A stretch of 64,000 nucleotides of DNA, taken from positions 1 through 64,000 of the forward strand of contig JAZKBN010000030.1 of assembly GCA_040388605.1 (NCBI GenBank), read 5' to 3'. Source of the DNA: JAZKBN01 sp040388605 (lineage in GTDB: Bacteria > Bacteroidota > Bacteroidia > Cytophagales > Flexibacteraceae). The stretch's first letter is position 1. Each line of letters begins with the position of its first letter. The position numbers and the translations under genes are program-made. Shown one piece after another: positions 33,247-41,620 of this stretch. Below the pieces are notes generated by a model. It searched no databases. It worked only from the letters and a program-made list of their open reading frames with translations, and was not told the origin of the DNA.

Positions 33247-33759
33247 ATGAAAACAACGGGAGGCCGTCTGCTATATGCGAGGCAAAGAAAGGGGTTAACT
33301 CAGCATGAATTAGCCTTTGCAATTGGTAAATCAAAAACCGCTATAAGTGCGTATGAGAATAATGTAATCACACCAAGGGTCAAGGAATTTGTAAAACTTG
33401 CAGAGGTACTCCAAACTGATATGGATTGGCTACGGTATGGTGAACTTCAGAATGCACCCTCTTTATTGGCAGAGTATAACGAAGAGTCTGGAGAGCAGGA
33501 ACCGGTTAAAAGTGAATACAGCTTTAACCGTAAATTACCTGAATCATCCAAATCTGTTGAATTGTTTGAAAAAATGTTCGAGCAGATGAAAAAGCAGCTT
33601 GAAGATAAAGATGAACTTATAAAGTGGTTTCAAGAAATGCTTAAGACCCAAATGCAAGGTGGCACAATGGGAAAGCTAACGGGTAATCTACCAACAGGGG
33701 CCCCGATAATACCGCTTTACGGTGTATCGGTGGCCGGTTCGGTTACCCTCGTTGCGTAG
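33247..33759 (+). CDS. XRE-family repressor-like protein, apparently truncated
   Basis: A 170-residue regulator. Residues 4-60 are an XRE helix-turn-helix (LLYARQRKGLTQHELAFAIG, SKTAISAYENN). A coiled-coil-like stretch follows (VELFEKMFEQMKKQLEDKDE). The end reads GAPIIPLYGVSVAGS, which resembles the start of the LexA/S24 self-cleavage domain (usually IPLYDVxAAAG) seen in Bacteroidota phage repressors, but the frame stops 10 residues later. The peptidase domain is therefore missing, and the gene ends about 40 bp from the putative attR. It may be a genuinely short protein or a repressor cut at the element border. Confidence 0.8.
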   Translation: MKTTGGRLLYARQRKGLTQHELAFAIGKSKTAISAYENNVITPRVKEFVKLAEVLQTDMDWLRYGELQNAPSLLAEYNEESGEQEPVKSEYSFNRKLPESSKSVELFEKMFEQMKKQLEDKDELIKWFQEMLKTQMQGGTMGKLTGNLPTGAPIIPLYGVSVAGSVTLVA

Positions 33760-33800
33760 TAAAACGCAAACTCCTGAAAAATAGCTACTTAGTTGCTCGC

Positions 33801-33819
33801 GTTCGCAACCTGCCGCCTG
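33801..33819 (+). other. Candidate attR, degenerate copy of tRNA-Arg 3' end
   Basis: GTTCGCAACCTGCCGCCTG matches 15 of 19 positions of the tRNA-Arg segment at 16512-16530, including the unbroken CCTGCCGC. After integration the original tRNA end is left here without selection, which would explain the drift. A chance match in a few hundred bases is possible. Confidence 0.35.
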
Positions 33820-33824
33820 AATAT

Positions 33825-33858
33825 AAAGCCTTATAAACCAATTGGTTTGTAAGGCTTT
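33825..33858. terminator. Long hairpin terminator near the right border
   Basis: AAAGCCTTATAAACC (33825-33839) pairs with GGTTTGTAAGGCTTT (33844-33858) with one wobble position. T-rich sequence follows. It stops rightward transcription from the regulator. Confidence 0.75.
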
Positions 33859-33978
33859 TATTAATTTTAAGGCACTTACTGCTGCAGAAATACATAAGTT
33901 TTCTGTTTCCGAAAAGTTTAGTTTTTTACCGGGCTTTATGTAGGAGCAGGCAGGAAGCAGCTCAAAAAAATCGGCACA

Positions 33979-34011
33979 TAAAAAAGCCCGTCGCAAAGCA
34001 ACAGGCCTTTT
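33979..34011. terminator. Terminator of the T9SS cargo gene
   Basis: An interrupted stem GCC-GT-GC with GC-AC-GGC around an AAA loop, flanked by A6 on the left and T4 on the right, lies 27 bp past the minus-strand stop codon at 34038. Two mismatches weaken the stem. Confidence 0.55.
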
Positions 34012-34037
34012 CGTGCGTAGGTTAATTTAACCTATAC

Positions 34038-35021
34038 TTATTTACCAACATCAAACTTTCCTGCAAGGCCGCTTGCGCCTGCCTGAATTGCGTAAACATA
34101 AGTTCCGCTTTTCAAACCTTTCAGGGGGAGCTCATCTAAGTAGTCGCCTTTGGGTTGGGCGCCTTTTTGGTACTCCCTAATTTTTTTGCCCCTGCTGTTA
34201 AATACACTGATAGTTACTTTCTCAGCCTTCTTAATGTTGTAATTAAGTACTGTGGCAGAACCGCGTGTATTCAGGTAATTTGGCCGCAGGGTTAATGCGC
34301 CGTTGGTAATCTTCGGACTGATGCTTCCCGTAATATCAAAAGCTACTATTGGGAACAAAGCGAGGTGGGCGGCTATTTTAGTGCCGCTTTCACTATACAT
34401 ATCTCTCCAGTTATTGCCGTTTGCCTGGTCGCCTGCCCAGCGTACCGCAGTACGGCCATAAGCCATTGTACCTGCAGCGGCTTCATCGGCACGACCGGAT
34501 CCTACATACAGACCTATAGTATCACCCTTTAAATCCCGGCTTGAATAATTTCCCATATCAAACGAAACGAAGAATGAGTCAGATACCATTACCGGGCCTT
34601 CGAATGAGGTTATTGTCGGAGCGCCGCTCACTTTTAAATTTGATATAGGAACAGAAACAGAGCCAAGCTCCTTATTCGGAAGTTTATTACGACCGCTGCT
34701 CAATATCTTATAAGATATCCTGTTTCTTGTAGATCCTTTTTTACCGTAGTGATAGGCCATAATACCAAAAACTTTTGCTCTGCCGTTGATGTAATATTTT
34801 TCAGCGAAAGCTTCGTCTCCGTATGAATTGTAGCCTGTTATTGTTCCCCATTCAGGGGCTACATCGTTTGAAACTTCGGCTGCCTGTTTTTTAACCGGGA
34901 AACGATAAAGAGTGGCACCTTCGTTCAGGTTGCGCAAAGTGTCGTATTGAGCTTGTGCTTCAAAGCCTGCGCCTATTGTAAGGGCAATGGCAAGGGTCGA
35001 GAGTAAAATGTTCTTTTTCAT
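34038..35021 (-). CDS. T9SS type A cargo protein, unknown function
   Basis: A secreted protein of 327 residues. It starts with a signal peptide (MKKNILLSTLAIALTIGAGF, cleavage near EAQAQ). The body contains beta-rich sequence such as FFVSFDMGNYSSRD and has no known enzymatic motif. The last 75 residues form a T9SS type A sorting domain: VTISVFNSRGKKIREY, GDYLDELPLKGLKSGTYVYAIQ. It would be exported by T9SS and attached to or released from the cell surface. The ATG at 35021 is preferred over an in-frame start 36 codons upstream that lacks a signal peptide. Confidence 0.88.
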   Translation of the reverse strand: MKKNILLSTLAIALTIGAGFEAQAQYDTLRNLNEGATLYRFPVKKQAAEVSNDVAPEWGTITGYNSYGDEAFAEKYYINGRAKVFGIMAYHYGKKGSTRNRISYKILSSGRNKLPNKELGSVSVPISNLKVSGAPTITSFEGPVMVSDSFFVSFDMGNYSSRDLKGDTIGLYVGSGRADEAAAGTMAYGRTAVRWAGDQANGNNWRDMYSESGTKIAAHLALFPIVAFDITGSISPKITNGALTLRPNYLNTRGSATVLNYNIKKAEKVTISVFNSRGKKIREYQKGAQPKGDYLDELPLKGLKSGTYVYAIQAGASGLAGKFDVGK

Positions 35022-35569
35022 GGCTGGTTGAAATAGCTTAATCGTATATTTTATTATTCTGCTGTAATGATTGCAATGTCGCCGGGCCAAACTTTGTAAC
35101 AGATGATATTGGCTTTCAGCAACCTGCAAAAAGCAACAGGTATATACTTACTATTGCAAATCCTGTACCCCATGCCGAAAACTGTAGAAACGCAACTATA
35201 TTCAGGTTAAAAGGATATTCCATTATACGAAAAGTGGAACAAAGGCAATGAGATGTAAGGTTTGTTTAAAAATTCAATATTTTTATTGTGGATAAATGAG
35301 GCATTTCGGGGAATGATATGCGCAGGCAATAATTCAGGCAGCCAACAGGCAGCCTGCATTTCTTAGTACACCTGCCGTTTGATTCAGTAAGACAGCAGCA
35401 TTAAGGCTTGAGCGTATGATAAAACCTTTTAAGGAGTACGCACTGTCATTCGCCTAGTGAGCAAACCCAGCAGTGACATGATTTTATACGGTAACAGAAT
35501 AAAAGTACGGCAAGCTTATTTTCAGGCCTTTAATATTAACTGCTAAAATGGCCGGTTTAAACCGGTTAT
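35022..35569. other. Intergenic gap upstream of the T9SS cargo gene
   Basis: A 548-bp stretch without a credible gene. CAGGCAGCC (35337-35345) can pair with GGCAGCCTG (35350-35358) with one A-A mismatch, a possible but not T-tailed hairpin. I see no clear TAnnTTTG box or RNA. Confidence 0.4.
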
Positions 35570-36151
35570 TCAGCTTTTCTTCTTGGTTTCACGCCCTTCC
35601 TTTACTATGTCCTCAGATTGCCGGTTTTGTGCTTCCTTCATATCGAGTTGCTTTATCATACCTTCTGCCTGCGGAATCCAGGGGTGCTTGGGGTATAGCT
35701 TAATAAAGTTATTTAAGCTGTTGTGTGCTTTTGCCATATTCCCCGCTTCTTCCCATGCCGATGAAGCTAAAAGAAGGCTCATTGGCGCCATTTTATAGTC
35801 GGGGTATTTAAGGTTAAATTCATCGAACAGGGTAGCGGCACGTTCAGGGTCGTTAAGAGCAGCGCCGAATAATTGGGCTCTTCGGAACATATAAGAAGGC
35901 GTTATACTGTCGGTTGGGTAAGCCAGGCTATAGTTAACAGTGTATTGAATAGTTCGCATAGCCAATTCAATTTTTACAGAATCGGGCAGGGTATCGGCAC
36001 CTAATAATATGCTGTGTAATGAATCAAGTTGGGCCCTGTCTCTCAAAATGAGACTGCTTTTATCTGAATTTGTACTGCTTTTACTACAGGATAGCAAAAT
36101 GAATGAAAAAAGTAGGATAAAAACATGGAATATAGAAATGCGGATTTTCAT
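35570..36151 (-). CDS. TPR-like lipoprotein
   Basis: A 193-residue outer-membrane-type lipoprotein. The signal peptide MKIRISIFHVFILLFSFI ends in the lipobox LLSCS. The mature part is helical with TPR-like repeats, for example AATLFDEFNLKYPDYKMAPM and AHNSLNNFIKLYPKHPWIPQ, the pattern of BamD/YfiO-like and YbgF-like proteins. It is shorter than BamD. The ATG at 36151 is chosen because it starts the signal peptide. Confidence 0.75.
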   Translation of the reverse strand: MKIRISIFHVFILLFSFILLSCSKSSTNSDKSSLILRDRAQLDSLHSILLGADTLPDSVKIELAMRTIQYTVNYSLAYPTDSITPSYMFRRAQLFGAALNDPERAATLFDEFNLKYPDYKMAPMSLLLASSAWEEAGNMAKAHNSLNNFIKLYPKHPWIPQAEGMIKQLDMKEAQNRQSEDIVKEGRETKKKS

Positions 36152-36317
36152 TTTTCGGGGTGTGTTTGTTGAACTATATTCCAATATTGAATAATAAATT
36201 CAATATTGGGACTTTATAGGTGCAAGTTAAAATTAATGGTTATAGTTTCGTAGGTTCAATTGGTATTATTATTGTGTCGGTGTAATGTCGCACAACTGAA
36301 AACAAATCTCATATTAA

Positions 36318-37253
36318 ATGAATACGCTTTGGGGAATTGATCTTGGCGGTACCAAGATAGAAGGCCTTGTAATAAGGCCCGGCAAGAAACCCGAAACGGT
36401 TTGCAGGCTTCGCATACCTACTGAGGCTCAAAAAGGCTATGAGCATATACTGCAGCAAATAGGTAAGCTGGTAGGTATGATGAGCAATCAAACCGGCTCT
36501 TATCCACGTATCTTAGGCATAGGAACCCCCGGGACTATAGATCCGCATTCCGGGTTGCTAAAGAATTCAAATACAGCCTGCCTTAACGATAAGCCTATTA
36601 AAGAAGATCTTGAACGTATAATGGGTGTACCCGTTCGCGTTGCCAATGATGCCAATTGCTTTGCCCTTGCCGAAGCAAAGCTTGGGGTAGTGCAAAAAGT
36701 ATTACCCAAAGCCGAAGTTGTTTTCGGGGTTATAATGGGAACCGGCGTTGGCGGAGGCGTGGTTGTAAACGGGCGCATAGTTCAGGGCGGCCAGGGTATT
36801 GCCGGGGAATGGGGGCATAATGTACTCGATTTGGAAGGCGATGAATGCTATTGCGGGAAGCAGGGCTGCGTTGAAAAAGTTATTTCAGGACCTGCTATAG
36901 AGAAATATTGGAAAACTTTAGCCGGTGAAACCAATGGCTTAACTTTTAAAGATGCTGTTATGCGCCCGGAAGCAGAATATTCTGAGGCAACAAAGCAAAC
37001 TTTAGAAAGATTGGTTACTATGTTCGGGAAAGCAATTTCTGTTGTAATTAATGTAATTGATCCCGAGGTTATAGTTATAGGCGGTGGCTTGGGTAACATT
37101 GCCCAGCTATATTCACGCGGACACGAGGAAGCTAAAAAACACGTTTTTAATAACCGCCTCGAAACACTTTTTCTTCGCCCGGAACTTGGAGACAGTGCAG
37201 GCGTTTTTGGTGCTGCAATGCTTACAGAAGAAGAGCTTTCCAAAGCAAGTTAA
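36318..37253 (+). CDS. ROK-family sugar kinase
   Basis: A 311-residue cytoplasmic kinase, probably for glucose, fructose or a similar hexose. It shows the ATP-binding IDLGGTKIEG at the start, PVRVANDANCFALAE with the catalytic Asp, GTGVGGGVVVNG, and the ROK zinc motif GEWGH with CYCGKQGCVE. Specificity cannot be read from motifs. It stands alone. Confidence 0.9.
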   Translation: MNTLWGIDLGGTKIEGLVIRPGKKPETVCRLRIPTEAQKGYEHILQQIGKLVGMMSNQTGSYPRILGIGTPGTIDPHSGLLKNSNTACLNDKPIKEDLERIMGVPVRVANDANCFALAEAKLGVVQKVLPKAEVVFGVIMGTGVGGGVVVNGRIVQGGQGIAGEWGHNVLDLEGDECYCGKQGCVEKVISGPAIEKYWKTLAGETNGLTFKDAVMRPEAEYSEATKQTLERLVTMFGKAISVVINVIDPEVIVIGGGLGNIAQLYSRGHEEAKKHVFNNRLETLFLRPELGDSAGVFGAAMLTEEELSKAS

Positions 37254-37697
37254 AATGATTTACCGCGGTTCGTTTAGCCCCCTTTGCCCGAAGGCTATTC
37301 TTTAACTACCGCTCGTTTTTGGAATAAGACAAAGAAAATCATAAGAAAGTTGCTTCGCTTTTGCGGAATGGGGCTTAATGTATTTATCAGGCTCTCAATC
37401 TAAATGTTCAATGTTCTGTTGCATTGGCAGCTTAAAATATCCCCAAAAGGGAACGGCAATGCAAGGTAAGCCTTGATTCAGGGGCGGGTTAAGATGCAAG
37501 AATTCTTTTTAATGAGCTTTCTCAGGATTTTTCTGACTGGGATAAGCGCAGCTCTTTCACGCGCTCCGGGTAACCCCAAAAACATATTGCCTACAACATT
37601 ACCAAGTTTAGTATTGGCATCTTCAGGCAATATGTGAAGACGGTTGGGCACTGTGGCCCATTCCCGAAAGCCTATTAAATAAAGGCAGGTACAGCAA
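37254..37697. other. Intergenic region with a perfect inverted repeat
   Basis: CATATTGCCT (37583-37592) is repeated in inverse as AGGCAATATG (37625-37634). The same stretch codes for a possible short minus-strand protein, listed separately. No promoter or RNA was recognised in the rest. Confidence 0.4.
37478..37651 (-). CDS. Possible 57-residue basic protein or gene remnant
   Basis: On the minus strand a frame from GTG at 37651 to TGA at 37478-37480 reads protein-like sequence such as PNRLHILPEDANTKLGNVVG, LGLPGARERAALIPVRKILR and a Lys-rich end. The frame is open upstream without an ATG, so it may be the 3' remnant of a lost gene behind surE. The 10-bp inverted repeat lies within it. Confidence 0.3.
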   Translation of the reverse strand: MPNRLHILPEDANTKLGNVVGNMFLGLPGARERAALIPVRKILRKLIKKNSCILTRP

Positions 37698-38477
37698 TCA
37701 GATATCCCAGGTTTTATTCATTGATGCTATTGCATGATGTGCAGTAAGATCAAAAACACTGGGTACTATGCTGATATAGTTTGCCGCAAGTGCAACCTCA
37801 TCGGTATCTGCACCTTTGTCCATATTTACAAAATTGCCTGCCATCCAGAAGTAAGGTCTTCCGTTCGGGTCGGTGCGCTGATCAAAGTCTTCCTGCCATT
37901 TGGCCCTGGCCTGGCGACATATTTTTATGCCTTTAATAGGTTCAGCGCTTTTTGCCGGGAAATTAACATTCAGGGCAACACCTTCAGGCATGCCGTTCTT
38001 TAGCACTTCGCGGGCAATATGCTTCAGGTGCTCGCCAATATGGCTGAAATCAGCATCAAGGCCGTATTCACAAAGTGAGAATCCGATAGCCGGAAAGCCT
38101 TCTATTGCACCTTCTATTGCGGCAGACATGGTTCCGCTGTAAAGAATGCTTATAGATGAATTGCTGCCGTGGTTAATGCCACTCACTATCAGGTCCGGAT
38201 GACGATCTTTCAGCACATGGTGCTTGGCCAGCTTAACGCAATCTGCGGGGGTGCCGCTGCACTGGTATGCCAGTATGCCTTCGAAAATATCGCTTTTATC
38301 AAGCCTGAGTGTGTTGCCTATAGTAATTGCATGCCCCATGCCGCTCTGCGGACTGTCAGGTGCCACAACAACAACTTCTCCCAGCTCGCTCATAAGCTCA
38401 ACCAGTTTCCTGATGCCGGGGGCAGTAATGCCGTCGTCGTTAGATATAAGTATAAGCGGGGTTTTACTTTTTGTCAT
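37698..38477 (-). CDS. surE: 5'/3'-nucleotidase SurE
   Basis: A metal-dependent nucleotide phosphatase of 259 residues, active on nucleoside monophosphates and linked to survival in stationary phase. Motifs: ILISNDDGITAPGI (metal-binding Asn and Asp pair, about residues 13-15), VVAPDSPQSGMGHAIT, CSGTPADCVKLA, VSGINHGSN and YSGTMSAAIEGA. Its start overlaps the upstream hypothetical gene by 14 bp, so the two are co-transcribed. Confidence 0.95.
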   Translation of the reverse strand: MTKSKTPLILISNDDGITAPGIRKLVELMSELGEVVVVAPDSPQSGMGHAITIGNTLRLDKSDIFEGILAYQCSGTPADCVKLAKHHVLKDRHPDLIVSGINHGSNSSISILYSGTMSAAIEGAIEGFPAIGFSLCEYGLDADFSHIGEHLKHIAREVLKNGMPEGVALNVNFPAKSAEPIKGIKICRQARAKWQEDFDQRTDPNGRPYFWMAGNFVNMDKGADTDEVALAANYISIVPSVFDLTAHHAIASMNKTWDI

Positions 38478-39126
38478 TTTCTGTGGGTTTAGCCTGTGTA
38501 AGGCTGTTCATATATTGCGTAATTCGCAAAAGGTCTTCGCGATCAACATAGCTGATATCGCTGTCTTTTATAAAGCTCTTAATTTCTTGCTCATGCTCAG
38601 GCATGAGCGCATAAAGATCTTTGCGCCTGTTTTTGTAATGCTTCATTGCGCCATTAGCAGGCAGAAAGTAAAAGTCCAAAACCTGCCTTGGCCTCTGCGA
38701 CATTACATTTCGCTGGCTGAAACTGTCGAATACAGGCACCATAACCATAGTGGTTGATTCCCGAACATAAAGGCTCAAAAGTGGGCCAACATATATTTGC
38801 TCAAAAAACCATGGTGTTCTGTAGCCTGAGTATTCGCTGAAAGGAACTGAGAAGAAGTGCCTGAAACTTCCTTCCTCACTATAAAGCACAAACTCATCTA
38901 CCTGCCTTGCACTGTAGGTTCTTATTGTACTGCCTTCGGTCAGTTCTATGAGATTATCGGGCAGGTGAAGTGTAATATTGCCTTTTAGTGTATCTTCACC
39001 CCCGCGCAGAATTACCAATCCGCTTTGTATTTCGGGTTGCAACTGTGCCTTTACTGCCAGGCAACAGAAGAGGAATGTACAAAATAACACGGCAATCTTA
39101 AGCATTCTTAACTTATTGGTAGGCAT
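38464..39126 (-). CDS. Exported hypothetical protein upstream of surE
   Basis: A 220-residue protein with a signal peptide (LKIAVLFCTFLFCCLAVKAQ) and a beta-rich mature part (GLVILRGGEDTLKGNITLHL, SARQVDEFVLYSEEGSFRHF) of the kind common in Bacteroidota exported proteins of unknown role. The C-terminus is charged and helical. A Met at residue 8 (39105) would give a tighter signal peptide. It overlaps surE by 14 bp. Confidence 0.65.
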   Translation of the reverse strand: MPTNKLRMLKIAVLFCTFLFCCLAVKAQLQPEIQSGLVILRGGEDTLKGNITLHLPDNLIELTEGSTIRTYSARQVDEFVLYSEEGSFRHFFSVPFSEYSGYRTPWFFEQIYVGPLLSLYVRESTTMVMVPVFDSFSQRNVMSQRPRQVLDFYFLPANGAMKHYKNRRKDLYALMPEHEQEIKSFIKDSDISYVDREDLLRITQYMNSLTQAKPTENDKK

Positions 39127-39298
39127 CGTAAATATAAGGTAAAACCCTTATACCTTAAAAACGCCCTGAATTTGGGTATGGTATTTATGATCGAAGTATG
39201 ATATGAATACGAATATTGTGCCTTTGCGGGATTAATTTTAAATGTGCCCTGCCCGGATTCCGGCATCTGTAGTTTATAAGCTTCTTACACGTATAAAA

Positions 39299-40036
39299 TT
39301 GCCTTTCACATTTGCACATCCGGCCATTGTTTTACCCCTGAAGCGCAGGTTTTGCAACCTGTCTCTTACCGGTTTGGTTATTGGGAGCATAACGCCCGAT
39401 TTTAAATACTTTATCCGGATGGAAGTAAAAAGCTTATACAGCCATACCGCGGTCGGACTTTTTTGGTTTGATTTACCAATGGGCATTTTATTGGCCTTTA
39501 TTTATCACAATCTCGTTAGGAACTTTCTTCTGAATAATTTACCGAATTATATTTTTTTGCGTTTTGCCGGCTTCAGGACTTTCAACTGGAATGCTTATTT
39601 CCGTAAAAACCTGACGACTGTTTTACTTTCCCTTTTCATTGGCATAGTATCACATATTCTTTGGGACGGATTTACACATAAATCAGGGTTCATTTCAGAC
39701 CTTTTTCCTTGGCTGAAAGCAACAATTTATCCTTTAGGTTACCTGTTACCTGTTTATAGATTACTACAGCACCTAAGCACAGTTGCAGGGATATTATATA
39801 TTTATTTTTTTGTAAAGGCTTTACCTGCTGCAGATTGTGCACATAAAGTATCTTCCCCCTACTATTGGCCTGTAGTATTCGGAACAGCATCTGCCTTTTT
39901 TATAGCAGAGATGTTTGCACGGCATTGGCACGCAGCAGCAGGGAGCCTCATTGTTATTATTATTTCAGTGCTGATACTGGGCTTGTTGGCGGGACCGTTG
40001 TCAGCGAGGCTGAAAAGGCAATGGCAGACTGAATGA
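39299..40036 (+). CDS. DUF4184-like membrane protein
   Basis: A membrane protein of about 246 residues with the DUF4184 N-terminal signature PFTFAHPAIVLPLKRR, then SLTGLVIGSITPDFKYF, a helix near HTAVGLFWFDLPMGILL, GIVSHILWDGFTH, and further hydrophobic segments. The His/Asp pattern (AHP, SHILWD) resembles membrane hydrolases, but the family function is unknown. Family proteins start at MPFTF, so I choose the TTG at 39299; an ATG at 39242 would add 19 residues of poor quality. The 5' part is duplicated downstream. Confidence 0.75.
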   Translation: MPFTFAHPAIVLPLKRRFCNLSLTGLVIGSITPDFKYFIRMEVKSLYSHTAVGLFWFDLPMGILLAFIYHNLVRNFLLNNLPNYIFLRFAGFRTFNWNAYFRKNLTTVLLSLFIGIVSHILWDGFTHKSGFISDLFPWLKATIYPLGYLLPVYRLLQHLSTVAGILYIYFFVKALPAADCAHKVSSPYYWPVVFGTASAFFIAEMFARHWHAAAGSLIVIIISVLILGLLAGPLSARLKRQWQTE

Positions 40037-40496
40037 AACTATAAAATCGCGATATGACAAAATAGGGTAAATAATAATCGGCCTTAATATTTTGGGTGTT
40101 TTCCGGAGTTCTTTTGCATTCTGATTTTCAACACCTTCCACATATTTAATTTTAAATGTCCCCGATTCCGGCATCTATAAATTGCAAGCTTCTTACCTGC
40201 ATAAAATCGCCTTTCACATTTGCACATCCGGTCATTGTTTTACCCTTGAGGCGCAGGTTTTGCAACCAGTCACTTACAGGTTTGGTTCCGGGAAGCGCTT
40301 GCCGAGAACTTTAAGAAAATGAAAGCTGAAGCCGGTCTTAAAACAGTAATCTCATTTTCGGTAGTTACCAGCAAGTGTATAGTTACACTTAAAGACCTGA
40401 TTTGGAAAATGTTGCAGTAAGAGCCGGCGGCGTAATAAAGTGACGTAAATTAGGAAAGGTAAGTGAGCCGGGTAGGCTTTATTTAAGGCATTAAGC
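40037..40496. other. Intergenic region with a partial gene duplication
   Basis: Holds the truncated DUF4184 copy (40149-40311) and, beyond it, a short frame (40299-40421) reading AENFKKMKAEAGLKTVIS that looks like another gene remnant. No promoter, RNA gene or terminator recognised. Confidence 0.5.
40149..40311 (+). pseudogene. Truncated duplicate of the DUF4184 gene 5' end
   Basis: About 148 bp (40149-40296) repeats 39235-39388, including the non-coding lead-in and the first 30 codons (PFTFAHPVIVLPLRRRFCN). The start codon TTG has become TCG, and after the similarity ends the frame stops at 40309-40311. It cannot make the protein. Substitutions throughout show the duplication is old. Confidence 0.8.
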
Positions 40497-41396
40497 TTAT
40501 TCAATCCATGTTCTGCGCGAGGAAACAATTTTCCAGCCTGAAGCTGTTTTCTTCAAAACAGTTTCGCCGCCTTCATAAACCATAGTGAAGGCAATTTTTG
40601 CATACTGCATATCTTTATCGAAAGTGATGGAGCCGCAATATGGGTATGAGTGCAATTGCCAATACCCGCCCCAATGACCATAATAGATTTTTATAAAACG
40701 CTCAAGAAACTTTTTCCGCTTTTCACTTTCACCCTGCGCTTGTGCCGGGTTCATTATACCGCCATCTCCTAAATTTGAATGCTCGTTCTGAAGGAAATCA
40801 GTTAATATTTTACGGTATTTTGAATTCAGGAATATTGCTTTTTTAACAGAGCCTGTATACCCTGGCCTGAAATTCATGATTGAGTCAATAAGCACTTCTT
40901 TACCATCTTCTGTGCTTAAATCAGTAAGTGTCTTGGTATGCAGTATTGATTTGATAAGATTAGTTTTATACGTGTCGACTGCCTTTAAACTGTCCTGCTT
41001 ACGATTTTTACTAATGTTTTTAATAGTGTAATCGTCAGGGTCCGGGGGTAAATTTTGAAATTTCCCATGAGATTTATAAATGAAAATGTGATTTTGCACA
41101 AGCAGGTAATCAGCGTTTTTATAAATATCATTGCCAAACTCGCAACCTCCCAGGCTGCTTATATCTTCAGGTCTGTAAAAAGCCCTGAAAACCGCATATG
41201 CATTTTTTAAGGTATTGTTCAATTTGCTGAGTTCCTGTTCACTAACAGGTGGAATCTCTTTGCGCCAGTTTTCAAAAAAGGTCTTCAGTAATTTAGGATT
41301 GTTGTTTTTGTAAGCCTTTTCAAGAGTTTTGCGGGCAGGTTGGCATTTTGCCGAAAAAAGGGAAATTAAAAACAAGGCAGTCAGAATAGCTTTCAT
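40497..41396 (-). CDS. Exported hypothetical protein
   Basis: A 299-residue protein with a signal peptide (MKAILTALFLISLFSAKCQ) and no domain I recognise. The mature part is Lys/Asn-rich and helical at first (YKNNNPKLLKTFFENWRKE), with a C-terminal strand-rich segment containing YGHWGGYWQLHSYPYCGSI. It lies alone between the DUF4184 remnant and cas6. Confidence 0.6.
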   Translation of the reverse strand: MKAILTALFLISLFSAKCQPARKTLEKAYKNNNPKLLKTFFENWRKEIPPVSEQELSKLNNTLKNAYAVFRAFYRPEDISSLGGCEFGNDIYKNADYLLVQNHIFIYKSHGKFQNLPPDPDDYTIKNISKNRKQDSLKAVDTYKTNLIKSILHTKTLTDLSTEDGKEVLIDSIMNFRPGYTGSVKKAIFLNSKYRKILTDFLQNEHSNLGDGGIMNPAQAQGESEKRKKFLERFIKIYYGHWGGYWQLHSYPYCGSITFDKDMQYAKIAFTMVYEGGETVLKKTASGWKIVSSRRTWIE

Positions 41397-41546
41397 AAAA
41401 TTAATGGTTTTGTTTACATAATTGAAAGACCAATTTATATTGGGAAAGGATGTCCGGTTGATTAAATCTGAGCGCTAATTTTTGTTGTTTACAATAGAAA
41501 CCAAGTTTATCCTGCTTATGATATCCGGAATTAGTCAGCCACAAAA

Positions 41547-41569
41547 AAAGCCGGGAATTACCCGGCTTT
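41547..41569. terminator. Terminator of cas6
   Basis: AAAGCCGGG (41547-41555) pairs with CCCGGCTTT (41561-41569) around a 5-nt loop, preceded by an A run that reads as T on the minus strand. It lies 52 bp past the cas6 stop codon. Confidence 0.85.
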
Positions 41570-41620
41570 CACAAAATGTTATGCTTAAGCTATACCTTAA
41601 GCAATTTGCCTTGGAGATAC

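Larger units (their letters stand above)
16512..33819. mobile_element. 17.3-kb integrated element at tRNA-Arg, tailless virus-like candidate
   Basis: Left border: the 3' end of tRNA-Arg followed by a tyrosine recombinase. Right border candidate: a 19-bp segment at 33801-33819 matching the tRNA end in 15 positions. Between lie a TOPRIM/SF3 primase-helicase, an origin-like repeat array, an XRE regulator, and a minus-strand block of mostly unrecognised small or membrane proteins ending in a lysis-like cassette. By eye the block is richer in G and C than its flanks. No terminase, portal, tail, relaxase or VirB4 gene is seen. It is clearly a foreign element; a virus-like nature is inferred. Confidence 0.75.
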
